A stretch of 64,000 bases of DNA, taken from contig NC_092859.1 in NCBI RefSeq assembly GCF_032062135.1, forward strand, positions 124,493,806 through 124,557,805. Reading direction: 5' to 3'. The position numbers and the translations under genes were made by a program. Positions 1-12,400 of this stretch are shown in pieces. The DNA comes from Pyxicephalus adspersus. Taxonomy: Eukaryota; Chordata; Amphibia; Anura; Pyxicephalidae. Every line of letters starts with the position of its first letter. Position 1 is the stretch's first letter. The notes below the pieces were generated by a model. It had not been told where the DNA came from, searched no databases, and saw only the letters and a list, made by a program, of their open reading frames with translations.

Positions 1-526
1 GCTTTCTGTACAATACATGCATACCTGGATGGGGCCAGACGTCAAAGTATGTTTCCGTGACTTGCCTTAGGGAACTTTGCTGCTGTTTGCTTGATATAAA
101 CTTAACCTCTTTCTTAAGCTAAAGTTTATGCTGGTAGTTTTTTAATTAACTAACTATCAAATACGTATAAACAGTGCAAATAAATCTACAACAAATTAAA
201 CTTCTGTACACCTAAAAATGCTGACCTTGTTATTAAAGTGGAAATAAACTCAAAAAGAAGAAGAAATGAAAGTTTACTATGATAATGGGAACATCCAGAA
301 ACAATAATTGTGCCTATGTAGTACACTGAAAATTTATATTTTGATTTAAATTCCTCCTGAAAAATAGCTGTGAATGTCCTGATATGTGGGTTGCCTGGTA
401 CCACTGTGCCTACAGCCTCATTGCTGTATATCTTTAATGTGAGGTTCAGGCACTATACCCCAACTGAGAGAAAGTACTCAGATACTCCAGTATAGACTAA
501 ATAGTGATAACAAGTGACAGCACCAG
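1..526. other. AT-rich non-coding DNA
   Basis: No splice-flanked open segment, RNA gene or clear repeat boundary is visible. Short open frames here have no protein-like composition. Confidence 0.5.
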
Positions 527-1262
527 AATAAACATTAAAGGATATAGAAGACAAAAGAAAAAGAAGGGGCATTTTGGTAAACAGATTTTTTTATTTATTA
601 GTATTACAAAGTACAAAAGCAAGTAAAATTAGCAACATTGCTAGACAAAGTACATCTCTAACATAATGTAAACTGATGAGATTTGAGGCCGTCATCTCTT
701 TTCCTGACTCGTTTCAGCTTCCTTGAGAGATTTTTTTAGAGACTCTTACTGATTACAACACAATATTACAAGATAACAAGGGGTACAATGTGAGACATTG
801 TGTATTAATATAATTATGTAATAAATACAGGAAAATGAATAGTGACAATATTATAACTTTTATGTATATGGTGCTCAGAGCTAAAGTGAAATTAAATATG
901 AATAGAAACATAGTTATACCTGTAATATTTCTAGATGTAGGTAGGTTAATAATATCGATTTAGTGAATCAAGGATAATGATTAGGTTAGAAGAGAAGACA
1001 ATTAGAGTGAGAGGGTGGAAGTGCAGCCCAATAGATGATGATGTAATAGGTGGCTTTATAGGTGAAAAAAACAACAAAGGATATTGAAGTATGACATTAA
1101 TGACTTTTTGAGCTACGGAGCATTAATACCCTAAGTAGTTTTGAACTCTAAGTTATAACGAAGAGGAGTTTACACAAAATTACATAGATATATAGTATCA
1201 AATTAAGATATGAACAGTGTAACCTAGAAAAAAATATGTTCCTAATTTTACTTGCTTTTGTA

Positions 1263-2855
1263 CAGTGACGAAAAAAAAGTATTTGATCCCCTGCTGATTT
1301 TGTATGTTTGCCCTCTGACAAAGAAATGGCCAGTCTATAACGGTAATGGTAGGTTTATTGTAGGTGTGAGAGACAGAATAACAACAAAAGAACCTTCAAA
1401 AACCCAGTGCTCAAAAGTCAGAGCTTGATGTGCATTGTAATGACTGAAATAAGTATTTGATCCCTTCGCAAGAGATGACTAAGTACTTGGTGACAAACCC
1501 CTTGTTTGCAATCACAGAGGTCAGACGTTTCCTGTAGTTGGCCACCAGGTTTGCACACACACATTTTGTCCCACTCCTCTTTGCAGATCCTCTCCAAGTC
1601 AGTAAGGTTTCGAGGCCGATGTTTGGCAACTCGAACCTTCAGGTTTCTCCACAGATGGGATTAAGGTCTGGAGAATGGCTAGGCCACTCCAGGACCTTCA
1701 TGTGCTTCTTCTTAAACCATACCTTTGATGCCTTGGCTGTGTGTTTTGGGTCATTGTCATGCTGGAATACCCATCCACGACCCATTTTCAATGCCCTGGC
1801 TGAGGGAAGGAGGTGCTCACCTAAGTTTTGACGATACATAGCCCTGTCCATTGTCCCTTCGATGCGTTGAAGGTGTCCTATCCCCTTAGCAGAAAAACAC
1901 CCCCAAAGCAAAATGTGTCTGCCTTCATGTATGACGGTGGGGATGGTGTTCTTGGGGTCATTGGCAGCATTCCGCCTCCTCCAAACACGGCGAGTTGAGT
2001 TGATGCCAAAGAACTCAATTTTGGTCTGACCACAACACTTTCACCCAGTTCTCCTCTGGATCATTCAGAAGTTTATGGGCAAACTGCAGACGGGCCCGTA
2101 CATGTGCTGTCTTGAGCAGGGGGACCTTGCGGGCTCTGCAAGATTTCACGCCTTCACGGCGCAGTGTGTTACCAATTGTTTTCTTGGTGATTATGGTCCC
2201 AGCTGCCCTGAGATCATTGACAAGTTCCCCCCATGTAGTTCTGGGTAGCTTCGTCACTGTTTTCCTGATCATTGCAACTTCATGAGGGGAGATCTTGCAT
2301 GGAGCCCTAGACTGAGGGAGATTGACAGTTATTTTGTGTTTCTTCCATTTGCGAATTATCGTGCCAACTGTTGTCACCTTCTCACCAAACTGGTTGGAGA
2401 TAGTCTTGTAGCCCAGTCCAGCCTTGTGTAGGTCTACAATCTTGTCCCTGACATCCTTGGACAGCTCTTTGGTCTTGGCCATGGTGGCTAGTTTGGGATC
2501 TGATTGATTGCTTCTGTGGACAGGTATCGTTTATACAGGTACTGTAACAAGCTTGGATTAGAAGCACTCCCCTACAGAGGGTTCTCCCAATCTCAGCTCC
2601 CTACCTGCATACAGGTAAGACACTGGGGAAGCTGAAATCTTGCTGGTTAATAGGGGATCAAATACTTTTTTCACTCATTACAATGCACATCAAGCTCTGA
2701 CTTTTGAGCACTGGGGTTTTTGATGTTTTTTTTGTTGTTATTCTATCTCTCACACCTACAATAAACCTACCATTGCAATTATAGACTGGTCATTTCTTTG
2801 TCAGAGGGCAAACATACAAAATCAGCAGGGGATCAAATAATTCTTTACCTCACTG
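1263..2855 (-). mobile_element. Tc1/mariner element with long inverted repeats (IR/DR type)
   Basis: The element starts CAGTGACG and ends CTCACTG, and both ends abut a TA dinucleotide (1261-1262 and 2856-2857), the normal Tc1/mariner target. Terminal inverted repeats are about 200 bp (1263-1464 and 2653-2855). Each carries two copies of a short direct repeat around GTATTTGATCCC, one at the tip and one at the inner edge; this is the IR/DR layout of Sleeping Beauty-like Tc1 elements. The transposase is on the minus strand. The coding region is frameshifted, so the copy is not autonomous. It sits inside the right arm of an older element. Confidence 0.95.
1490..2482 (-). pseudogene. Tc1 transposase, broken
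   Basis: The frame opens at 2482 with [19 protein letters not shown], a typical Tc1 paired-like helix-turn-helix start, followed by a second DNA-binding region rich in Lys/Arg. The DDE domain begins normally through VLWSD, which holds the first catalytic Asp. The frame then stops at about 2015, where roughly four bases appear to be missing. Frame resumes at 1911 with [10 protein letters not shown] and reaches [10 protein letters not shown], the second Asp motif. At about 1639 a further deletion of about 7 bp removes the codons where the third acidic residue (the Glu of DD34E) should lie and shifts the frame again. C-terminal family sequence ([13 protein letters not shown]) follows in a third frame. 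The normal stop appears to be lost. It is non-functional as read. Confidence 0.9.
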
Positions 2856-3434
2856 TACTTAGTAACACTATTAAGTACAAAAGGCTATGTTTGCCAAAAA
2901 GCCCCTTCTTTTGCCTCCATCTTCTAAATATTCTAATGTTAGACTCAGGAGAATAGGAGTAATTTTGGTAATTTGATTACTTTATTATTAACTGTATTAA
3001 TATAGTGCAAATATATTCCGCAATGTGACAAAGTCTTTAGTCACCTCACTAACTGTCCCTTAGGGCTAACCCTTTAATATAGTGTAAACATGATTTTTTG
3101 AGGACCTTTCCCATTCTGTGTTTACAGCTGCAGTGGTAAAGACTAAAGGGGAAGCTGGAATACTTACATCACCATCACAGGAGGCCATGGGCTGCTCCTT
3201 CTGCACATGCATGACATAAAAATGCATAAAAAGGGCTTTCCTAGAAGGTAAAAACAAAAAAATGCTTGATCTCTCTGGGCACATGCATTTTTTTACATTT
3301 TCAGGAAGAAACGTCACCAGATCTCGCACCTGTGCAGTACAAGATCTTGTGACGTGAGCAGAACCAGGAACGAAGAAAAAAGAAAATAGTTGCATCAGCC
3401 CACCCTGGAAAGAAGGGAGAATTCAGGGCGGCAG

Positions 3435-3660
3435 GGACCTACTGGTCTGAATTATTATTATTATTATTATTATTAATAATAGTATTTATATAGCACCAAC
3501 ATATTACACAGGACTATACATTAAATAGGGGTTGCAAATGACAGACAGATACAGACAGTGACACAGGAGGAGGAGAGGACCGTGTCCAAAAGAGCTTACA
3601 ATCTAGGAGTATTCACCAATAAAGGTATTTTTTCAGGTGAAAATTACTTTTTAAAGGGGT
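3435..3660 (+). repeat. Dispersed repeat, ATT microsatellite plus 'gcaccaacatattacacag' unit
   Basis: An ATT-repeat tract (about 3451-3478) leads into TATTTATATAGCACCAACAT and ends near GAGCTTACAATCTAGGAG. The same unit recurs at 43869-44000 on this strand and at 43420-43555 inverted, which shows that it is dispersed. I recognise it as a common amphibian repeat but cannot name its class. Confidence 0.8.
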
Positions 3661-3694
3661 TCACTATCTGATCTCCTTACGATAGTCATATGTC

Positions 3695-3870
3695 AATAAC
3701 ACAATCTAAGGCCAACCTTGGGGGGAAGCCAATTACCTTACTGAATGTTTTTAGCATGTGGGAGGAAACCAGAGTGTCTGGAGGAAACCCACATGAACAC
3801 GAAGTGAACATCCAAACTGCATGTAAAGAGTGTCCTGTCACTCCCCAGTGCTGAGTAGCAAACACAATGC
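3695..3870 (-). repeat. Dispersed repeat with 'gtgggaggaaacc' motif
   Basis: It contains GTGGGAGGAAACCAGAGTG, GGAGGAAACCCAC and a tail around GTGTCCTGTCACTCC. This is the reverse of the repeat visible at 17085-17215, which reads as far as a GGGTTTTCTTTC-like block. The motif set is a very common fish and amphibian interspersed repeat. The copy is decayed. Confidence 0.65.
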
Positions 3871-3940
3871 TTGCAGCATCCTGGGCCAGCAAGGAAACCA
3901 ATCTATTAGGGATTTTCTAGTGGCAAGTACAACAACTGTC

Positions 3941-4220
3941 ATTCTATTTTTTTTAAACATAATAAACACTTTATTCATCACATAACAAAGGAATACAAGC
4001 AGTAAATACCAAAGTTGTTACATACATTAAATAACTGATTACAATAGCAACAATACCAGCAAAACTTCCTAATTCATGCAACCAGTCCTAGAGAACTCAA
4101 CCCATAAAGGTGAGGTAGTCATACAGGATCTTGTAATTGCATATAAGTTCTAATTCTCAACTCATTTTGCAGATACTAGTCTGCTTCTTCAGGAGTATAG
4201 GAGGTAAACATTCTAAATAG
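3941..4220. other. AT-rich non-coding DNA
   Basis: A poly-T/A stretch opens it (3941-3965). No gene is seen. It could be the tail of an inverted retroelement, but nothing specific supports this. Confidence 0.3.
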
Positions 4221-4227
4221 AATATAT

Positions 4228-4287
<60 letters not shown>
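4221..4287. repeat. (TA)n microsatellite
   Basis: Near-perfect TA dinucleotide run of about 67 bp with a single interruption (AA at 4240-4241). Confidence 0.97.
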
Positions 4288-4289
<2 letters not shown>

Positions 4290-4955
4290 GAATTGGTATA
4301 GACCTTTTTGATTCATTCATTACAATATGTGTATGATACAAGTATGTCACAAAAAACGTACATGCTAGCATCAGCACAGCCATAGATACTGCAATCAGAT
4401 ACTGCATGACCCATGTATAAAATATATATTCACACAAGTTTCAACTATGTAACTACCCATATCTCCGCAAGTGTTTCTATGTGTGCCACCTTGTGGTAAA
4501 AATGATGGGTCATCATGTCCTAAAGATGCATTGCATGTCAAATTCAGTGTCACTTAGATACTGCTATAGCTATAAAAACACTAATGACACTTCTTGACAG
4601 GCAAGTCTATTCAGATCTGTTTGTAAAGCACCATGACAATCTTGGAAGCATACTGCAGGTTTTAATGAAATATATTTTGCATATGTACTATATAATAATA
4701 TGCATACATTAAAAGTTGTATGCACATGACTGCACTACATGGAAAAAAAAAAACTTCTGTATAGTGTAATCGGCTTTGCTTGCAAACATCATACTAAAGT
4801 TTAATACGTAATATACATAAATATTCTGCAAAATGATCTCAAGGTAAATAGGCTAAAGTATGGAGGCTGATGAAGATCAAAATAATTAAAAAACTTGAAA
4901 AGTTATAATAAAGTTCAAAAGTATCTACTGCCTTTAGCAACCAATCAGATTCTTT
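4288..4955. other. Non-coding DNA
   Basis: AT-rich, with no supported feature. The open frames extending from the TA run are microsatellite read-through. Confidence 0.5.
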
Positions 4956-5152
4956 GGCCCTGATTTATTAACGTTCTCATCAGTGAAGCTGAGTAATTGA
5001 GCAAACCTGGAATGGATTTCCTAAAATCAAGCTATTTGTTAGCAAATGTTTTTAATCTTGGGCCAGATCCATTCCAGGTTTGCTGGATCACCCAGCTTCA
5101 CTGATGAAAGTGTATTCTCTCCAGCCTTGGACAACTTTAATAAATCAGGACC
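4956..5152. mobile_element. Palindromic MITE, copy 1
   Basis: The two halves are reverse complements: GGCCCTGATTTATTAA at the left end and TTAATAAATCAGGACC at the right end. Inside, CATCAGTGAAGCTGAG pairs with CAGCTTCACTGATGA, and TGGAATGG with CCATTCCA. Three further copies occur at 22366, 25856 and 27213. There is no coding capacity, so it is a fold-back or MITE-type DNA transposon. A TTT may be duplicated at the edges, but I am not sure of the target-site length. Confidence 0.85.
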
Positions 5153-6724
5153 TTTGTTTCAAACTGAGAAAAAAAGGAACTAATTAATTCCTACAAGCGA
5201 TGTCTCCAATTTGTTCTACTTCTATGTTCTAGTTTTTTTTTTTTTGCAGTTGTTATGCTTTGTTTACTAACACGACATTTGATGTTTTTTCTCTGATACA
5301 GAGTTGGACCTGGAAGTCAGCAGTTATTGCACAAGGTTGATAATTTGTAGGTGGGCTGTTATAAACTTCCTGGGACAATCTTTTTTTGCCAAGACCACCC
5401 AGATATATAAAAACAAGCTACAATGTTATGCTTTAAAGTATTGTTTGAAAAATGTCAACTGCTTTGTTATCTAACGATATAAAAGAATGTTCCCAATAAT
5501 ATTAACATACTCATAATTATGAATTACTACATTGGTACAGAACATTGGTTTCCCAACTTGGACCTTGGGCTGGCCATACACAGCAGTTTTAAGCAATTTC
5601 AACTAAGTTCTGTAGAACTGGCCAGATGGATTATTGAAATCTACCAGCACCATAAAGTCATGGATTGTTGTCTCGATCTGTTTAGTTGTTTTGCCAGTGA
5701 AAGCTGGTTGGAAGTTGCAGAACTTCTACTGGCATGATACAGACCACCTGCCACTAGTTTGGCATTTGTCCCAACATGACTTTTATAAACTTTATGACAT
5801 TTTTTTTTCTTTGCTCACAAACTGTATTTTATCACATCATTCTGTTCTGCTTTACATAAATAAAAAAATAGGAGTTTTGATGGGATTCACATTTGTAGCT
5901 CCTTCCAAGCAGCTCTAGTTTTAAATAGATATTGCATAGGTAAATAATAAACACTAAAATCGTTTAAATGATGCTGCAGAAGCAGACCTTTAATAGCATT
6001 TCTGAAACTTATAAATGATCATTACATTTTCTACAAGGAAAACAGAATTGGGTTTTTGATGAACCCATTATGAGAAAAACAAGAAGACTGCCATTGCTGA
6101 CCTCTTTAAGAATGCTATTAGCCTGGCTTTCATGTTGATGCTTTTACCTCATTATTTTCAGTCTCAGACCAGAAACAAGTGTGCAGTTTTGAACCTTTTA
6201 AATTTAATCTAATTTTTCAGTCTGCACACTCGAAGACAGCATTTTAAGATGCAGATCTCTCCAGGAAAAATGTGGCCATGGATATCCCATTGCTACACCG
6301 CATACATACCTGCACACTCTTACCTCGTAGGCAAGGCTGTCATTTCTTGACATTAATATTGTACATGTTCAGGGCAAACATACTCCATGTACAGACTGTA
6401 GTGTAGTGGCCCTCTGAGTCTTAGGGGCCCATTTATACTAAATGGGGGTCAGTTGAGTGCTGGGGTCCTCTCTCACTGACCCCTACTAAAATAATGGGAC
6501 CACCTTGAGATGTAAAATCTAAACAACACCCCGTTGTCGCCTGAACACCCCACAAGGGTTGATGGGCCAGTAATCCTAGTGACTACAGCACTCTTTGCTG
6601 CAAAGTGCTGCCAGATCCTGGGGTCACCCCTCCAGAGGGCGGACAAGTGAAAGTAGGTTTCTGTGTGGAAAAAGCTGGCGGCTCAGTCGTGGTAATGAAA
6701 TGCACCTCATGCAAGGCCGTGTCA
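5153..6724. other. Non-coding DNA with possible MITE remnant
   Basis: No gene is supported. Around 5565-5590 the phrase GGCTGGCCATACACAGCAG resembles the end of a frog MITE, but I cannot find a clear partner end. The stretch 6410-6720 is somewhat more GC-rich and may be a decayed LTR flank. Confidence 0.35.
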
Positions 6725-6890
6725 GTATTCTGATGAAAGGTCCAGGCTGGTGTCAAACAAGGTGGTATCGGTAACTGGGAAGAAGGTCAGAGCAGGTGGC
6801 AGGCAAGGCAGTGTTGGTAATCAGGCAAAAGTTCAGGGCAGGGGGCAGTAATCAGGCAGCAGGTCAGGGCAAGGTACAGGCTAGGCTTAT
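6725..6890. repeat. Decayed tandem repeat of Gypsy-LTR type
   Basis: Units of about 40-45 bp around GGTAATCAGGCA, GGTCAGGGCA and GGCAGGCAAGGC repeat about four times with heavy divergence. The same kind of purine-rich GGTCAGGGCAGGCAGCAGG tract is found as a 43-bp tandem repeat in the Gypsy LTR at 30288-30400. This is therefore probably an old LTR fragment. No gag or pol is adjacent. Confidence 0.5.
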
Positions 6891-8224
6891 GGCAGAGAGA
6901 GTCCCAAACACTAAAATAGCCTCTGCTCATTTAAGAAACTCTTTCTCCCTTGGCTGTGTCAGCGTGTGCATGACTGCTCTTCAAACTCAATTTTCAAATT
7001 TAGGTATCCCACATATGCTGCACTTGGACTGCGGATTTGGACTGCTTTTATGCTTAGACTGCATGGTTCCTAAACATGGCTAAGGTAACCAATTATAGTG
7101 TGTTTCTCCAAAAATAATCATTTAAACCTAAAAAAATCCTAATCCATACTAAAAATTCCATATGAATTTATCCACCAATCTGACCGGATTCAATCCAATT
7201 TGGACTTTTTATGTAACTTTTAAAGTAAACCATTAACTCTTAAAAACTGAAACCTTAATAAAAAATCTTAGACTACACATCATATTTACTGACCCCAACA
7301 CTAACCTAGCATAAGCCCAATAATTATCTGAAGTTTACACCAAGTACTTTTCCTGCATATTAACCTCACCCTGTAATGGGAGTATCTACACCAAATCCTC
7401 ACATCTCAATGTGACACATCCTTTAATGCCATAGTAAAGGCAATGGTCCATTTCTAACAGCATAAACATTTTAACCTGATCTCAAGAGTATTTCCAAAAG
7501 TTCAGTAAAGTCCTTAAAGTTTTTCCTTCATAGCTTGACACACTCTCAGAAAGCATGGGCTGTGTTGTGAAATGTTCTCTTCGGTTCCTAAGAGCTGGAA
7601 ATACATTTATTAAACCTCTAAAGAATATACCTTTTTACTTTCAAGTTACATCTGTCATTAGGTTCTTATTTTTTCATTTCTCCCTGACACAGAAAATAAA
7701 AGTTGCCAAGAGCAACAGGATGTCCAGTAATGCCGTACTTTCCAGTCTCTGACAGTTGGAGGAATGAATGGCAACACCCTGGGTGAAGTCATTGACTGTT
7801 CATTGCATAGCTGTGGCACAGAAATGAGAGGTCCTGATTGCCACACATACTGTTTATGGAAAATGAGTAGCAGATTCATCAAGTCCATCCAATTAGGTGT
7901 GTGTAACAAACTATATATTATAGAAGGGTTTTTTTTGCAGCTTTATAGCTGTTCCAGACCTTTTTATATTACATGTCTTTATGACTTTATATATGAGCAA
8001 CTTTTCCAACCAAATACGTTTCCTACACCTTTCACAGTTGTTAAAGTTTAAATTTAAAAACAAAAATTATAAATATTTCTGGGACCTCTGCATCATTCAA
8101 TATCTGTCAAGGCTCATAGACTTAATTAGGTAGAACTATACTTATTAAAAATTAATACTGGAAGCAGGTCCTTTTTTTGCAGAAAAAAAATGTTGTCACT
8201 TCTGCAATAAAACATATTTACTTG
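6891..8224. other. AT-rich non-coding DNA
   Basis: No gene or repeat boundary can be supported. Open frames at 7555-8051 overlap on both strands and look like chance. Confidence 0.45.
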
Positions 8225-8475
8225 TCTGCCTACAATTTTTTTTTAATAAACTTACCTCTCTATGCTCCAGCATTGGCATCTTCACCCAGTACTCTTCTGA
8301 GTTTGGGATCTGTAGCCATTGTCACTGGTTAGGCTGGGAACGACATAGCTCCTAAGCATGCACACGGGAGTTCATTCCTACAGGCAGGTATGCCAAGATC
8401 ATACACTAAGCTGCACATGCACATCTCAGAAGTCTTCTTTACTTTTTAAGTATAGTTCAGCTTTAAAGAGTGGAA
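8225..8475. repeat. SINE-like repeat ending TAGTTCAGCTTTAAAG
   Basis: It contains AATAAACTTACCTCTC, CATCTTCACCCAG, and GCACATGCACATCTCAG, and ends TATAGTTCAGCTTTAAAG. The same block order is seen with variants at 20390-20530, 43560-43868 and 63845-64000. It is a dispersed short repeat of unknown class. Confidence 0.55.
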
Positions 8476-8485
8476 GCTGGAGGGA

Positions 8486-8693
8486 GGCTTCTGGCATGGC
8501 TACTTGGCATCAGTCTGGCACCTATCAGCATACTATTCGGCTTCTTGCATAGCTATATGGCACTGTTTTTTTTATTACCACACTATTTAGCTTCTGGCAT
8601 GGCTATATGGCACTGGTCTAGCACCTATCAGCATACTGTTTGGCTTCTGGCATGACTATATGGCACTGGTTTAGCACAGATCAGCATAATATT
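8486..8693. repeat. 52-bp minisatellite, 4 copies
   Basis: Four tandem units of about 52 bp (8486, 8539, 8590, 8642) begin GGCTTCTGGCATGGCTA and contain ATGGCACTGG and TAGCACCTATCAGCATACT. Unit 2 is the most diverged and carries a T-run. The array lies directly after a SINE-like repeat. Confidence 0.9.
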
Positions 8694-10541
8694 AAACCAT
8701 AAGTGTGAATAAGAGAATTGTCACATTTCTGGACTTCTAAAAAAACTGTCTAAAGCCATAACTTTAGCCGTTTTATGTATGTATGTATTATGAAATGAGT
8801 TTGATCAAAAAATATGGCTAACACATTTTTCTGCAGCCACTTTGCTAGGTTGTTGCAGTTTTAGAGAGAGATCATTTTTAGTTATTGACCCTGCACAGGA
8901 CACCAGCTGAGCATAGTGATGCTTTTGGCTTTGTGACAGAGGCCCCTAATGACTCTTCCCTAATATTAGGTGTGTATATTGCTCCTGGGTGGTCTCTACA
9001 GTCATGAAAATAATCATCATATAAAAAATAATATTTTCTTTTTTATTCTTTAGATAGAACTTTAAATATTAGAATTTAATAATGCATTGAATCTCTAGAG
9101 CAATGGTTTGCAAATAACCCTAATCATTTCTTAGCATGAGCTCTTTTGTATTCTGATTAGTATGTGCCGCATAATTTTTGAGGCCCCTTTTGGAGGGTTT
9201 GCTTTCTTTTATTGATTCAGCCATAACATTTTTTCTTTTGCTCTTAATATTTGTGTTCTTTTGTATTTGACCTTGAACAAGACAATATGAACTATTGCAA
9301 AATGAAATATGACATCACTATCTACTAAAAGTTTATACAAAGATGTCAGTTAGATTTTATGCTATGATACCCAAATTGTACTATACATAATATTGGTGTT
9401 GGGTTCTATCAAAACAGACTGGCCTTGAGTTTAATCCGAATTGTGATGTAAATTATTCTAAAAAAATATTAGCTCTAAAATTCTTTCTTTATTCATGTAT
9501 TAATTTTCTACCCTAAAAATCCAGACATTTGGTAATTTAGCTGAATTTAGTAGTGTCACAATGACCATAAACACCCAGGGGTTATGCACACTTGCTGTGT
9601 AGCCTCGTACCTGTGAAGTGGAGCGGGTAAACCAAAACACATGTTTTCTAAAGTTGAGGAGGAGTCATTGGGGCGATTGGAGGCATTTATTAAACACCCA
9701 CCAACCACCCATCACAAAGTTTCACAGGTGGATTTCTTGTGATTGACCAAATTGTATATGCTCACTGTGTAATCACCATGTTATGCAGCAGTATGAACAA
9801 GTCTGTAGTTTTATCATGTTATGTCCAGTCTAGGAGCCACACTTACATGGACCCCCTGCATCAAGGAATTTGACCATTAGATGACTACTGTTCTGTAAAT
9901 ATTACTAGGGAGGCAGTGTCAATTTTGTTAGGTCTTCACAGCTTCTAAAAACATAATATAAAAAAATAACAGATTCAGCAATGGCCTAAGTGTAACTGGA
10001 AAAGGAAAAAGAGGCACTTTGTACAGTAGGGAGAAAGACAAACTCATGAAAACTCCTATCCTGCTTCAACACCGACATGAGTGTTTTCACAGCAATTCAT
10101 ACTAATTTATTTTTATCTAAGATTAATATCTGGTTAGGTGTTGGATTATAATTTGCTAAATAATAGCAGTCTAAATGTGGTTGTGCAGATACAGCATGCT
10201 AGAAATTTTAAAAAAGGAAATCCTTACACCTGGTTGTCTTTATTGATTATAAAATATTCATTTAAGTTAATGTATCACAATACGTATGGTTTGCCATCTG
10301 TCCTTGGTTAACCAGAACTCTTCCACTTCTCAGCCTCGGTCAGAGTAGAACTGGCTAATATGAGTGTGATTTCATTTTGGATGCAGACAGGTAGAGTAAA
10401 TGGATCTTCCAAAAAGAGTTGGTATAAACTGTTCTGATTTAGAATATTTTAAATATTGTCAGGTTTTAAGATTTTGATGACATATAACAACCAAGTCAGT
10501 TAATCAGTTACCCATCATTCATACCTACTGACCACCTAGAT
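8694..10541. other. AT-rich non-coding DNA
   Basis: Nothing supported. There is no open segment with convincing splice sites. Confidence 0.45.
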
Positions 10542-10685
10542 CAGGACTGTCCAGCTCTAGTCCTCAAGGGCCACATACAGACCAGGTATTCTTATAAAGC
10601 CATATTCTCACTCTTTGTATACCACGCCTTACTAAATGTGTTTGTAGATCCTGGCCTTTAAAGACTGTAGTCTGAACAGCCCTAA
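10542..10685. mobile_element. hAT-like MITE remnant
   Basis: The left end CAGGACTGTCCAGCTCTAG and following CCTCAAGGGCCACATA mirror the right end GGCCTTTAAAGACTGTAG and CTGAACAGCCCT. These GGGCCGCA-type ends match a very common vertebrate non-autonomous hAT element. Target duplications are not recognisable. Confidence 0.65.
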
Positions 10686-12400
10686 CCTTGATGGTCTTAA
10701 GAATATATGTGTACAGTCCCTGTAAAATAAACTATCATGAACAATGAAGTGTCAAGATGTTCACCTACAATTTGTCTGTGCTATAACTTAATATTATGTT
10801 TTTTAATACCTATATTGAATAACCTATAAGATTAAAGCCCAACTTGTTGTTTTAACCTATAAGATTAAAGCCCAACCCTTTTTGTTAGCACAATGCACAG
10901 TAACACAATACTAACTGATATGCTCTATAATGCAGGTGTTTTTGCCTTAGCTCCTTGGGGTGCAATTTCACAAAAATGGCAATGCAAAAAAACTTTATAA
11001 ATTATGTTCTGCTGCAGGCAAAAACTTTATTTTCCCCTAAACAGATTTTTATTATGCTTCATCATTGGATTTTTTTAAAGATATATTTGTAGTCATTTAA
11101 GTTACAGTAACACTGTAAGTATTTAAACCAAAATTAACATTTCTTTCATTAGGTTTAAAAGGGAGATTTTTGCTTTAGTGGACCAATATTTGCAATGGAG
11201 CATAGAAATCAGCGGGGAGTGATGTATTCTGAAATAATACCACATTAATAGGGTATGTTGTTGTTAGGAACTGACACCACATTATCCCCTTTTGCCTAAA
11301 TCATTAATCGTTTAGTGGTTAGTGTGTGTTCTTTCCTGACAGTAAACTTCCCATTTTCCATTCTCTTCTAATTTTACCTTGGAAGACTGCTGAAAATTAG
11401 TGTACCATGGACTCCTGTATAAAGAAACATCCTACTTCAGAAATGCTGGGAAAAAGTTGTTTTAAAAAATATACAATATGAAATCAATTGATTTAAGAAT
11501 ATAGTAAAAGGAACAATCTGTGTAAATATTCTCTTTAAATGATGCAGCATTTATGTTATAAATAACCTCTGATAGATGTAAACTTACAGTCTTGGGAAGT
11601 TTGAAACTTTATACAAGTCTGACTTTTTGTATTAATGTCACTGTTGCTGGGTAATTGACAGTGGGAAATAAGTGAATTAGGGATTATTTTGGAAAGTGTG
11701 TTTTTTATAAAAGTAAATGAAAATTCTTTCTGTCTCAGGTTGCACCATGCACTTATTGCTGTTTGTGTTTTTTTTTGTTTTAACATGCCTACCCTGCTCA
11801 TGCACTGCTCAATACTGGGGTTATATTGAAAATGTCCCAGTTTTTCAACTTTGCTAAATACATTTAGGGGCCATAGGTCTAAAAAAGAAGTAGTCACCTT
11901 GAAAATTAGAGAGACATAGAAGTGCTTTCCCTGAAGTATCCAAAGGGCTGCACAATAGCAGCATGTTTTAAAGCAAAACTAAAATTCTAGTTTTAAGATT
12001 ACATGATCAGGCAGTAGCCTACAGCTACATGGAGTCTACAGTCAATACTGATAAAGCCAAGAGGTAGTGGGGCGAGCACGCGTGGGCACACCATGCCCTC
12101 ATTCGGAATCGGCATTTATATAACACTGATGCACATGCGCTCACCATGAATACTACAGTTCCCCTTCTTCTTTTTTTACTACTACACCCCTGCATATAGC
12201 CCACTGACCTCTCTCTTACCTGCCTGGTCACTTTTTCTCCCCCATCAACCAGGACTTTACTGGTTTACATTTAAAAGACAATCAGTTAAAAAGTTAACAG
12301 CATCACACAAGTACAGAATTACCAAGCGCAGTTGGTCTGAACATACAAAGAAGAAAATATGCATTTGAATTATTAGATATACAATCACAAGAGGTAGATA
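10686..12400. other. AT-rich non-coding DNA with a small tandem duplication
   Basis: A 33-bp period duplication places two copies of AACCTATAAGATTAAAGCCC at 10821 and 10854. Nothing else is supported. Open frames at 11556-12231 look like chance. Confidence 0.5.

Larger units (their letters stand above)
527..2945. mobile_element. Older inverted-repeat element, split by a Tc1 insertion
   Basis: Sequence at about 530-636 reappears inverted, partly at 1239-1262 and partly at 2856-2940. The inner segment TACAAAAGCAAGTAAAATTA (612-631) is the reverse complement of the stretch just left of the Tc1 element. The outer segment with AGAAGGGGC is the reverse complement of GCCCCTTCT just right of it. Removing the Tc1 restores one continuous inverted arm of about 100 bp. 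The original element would then be about 0.8 kb (527-1262 plus 2856-2945). I see no transposase in it and cannot assign a superfamily. Its outer limits are approximate. Confidence 0.6.

Noticed and set aside
4213..4437. Frame with a long Ile-Tyr run
   Set aside because: TA microsatellite read-through.
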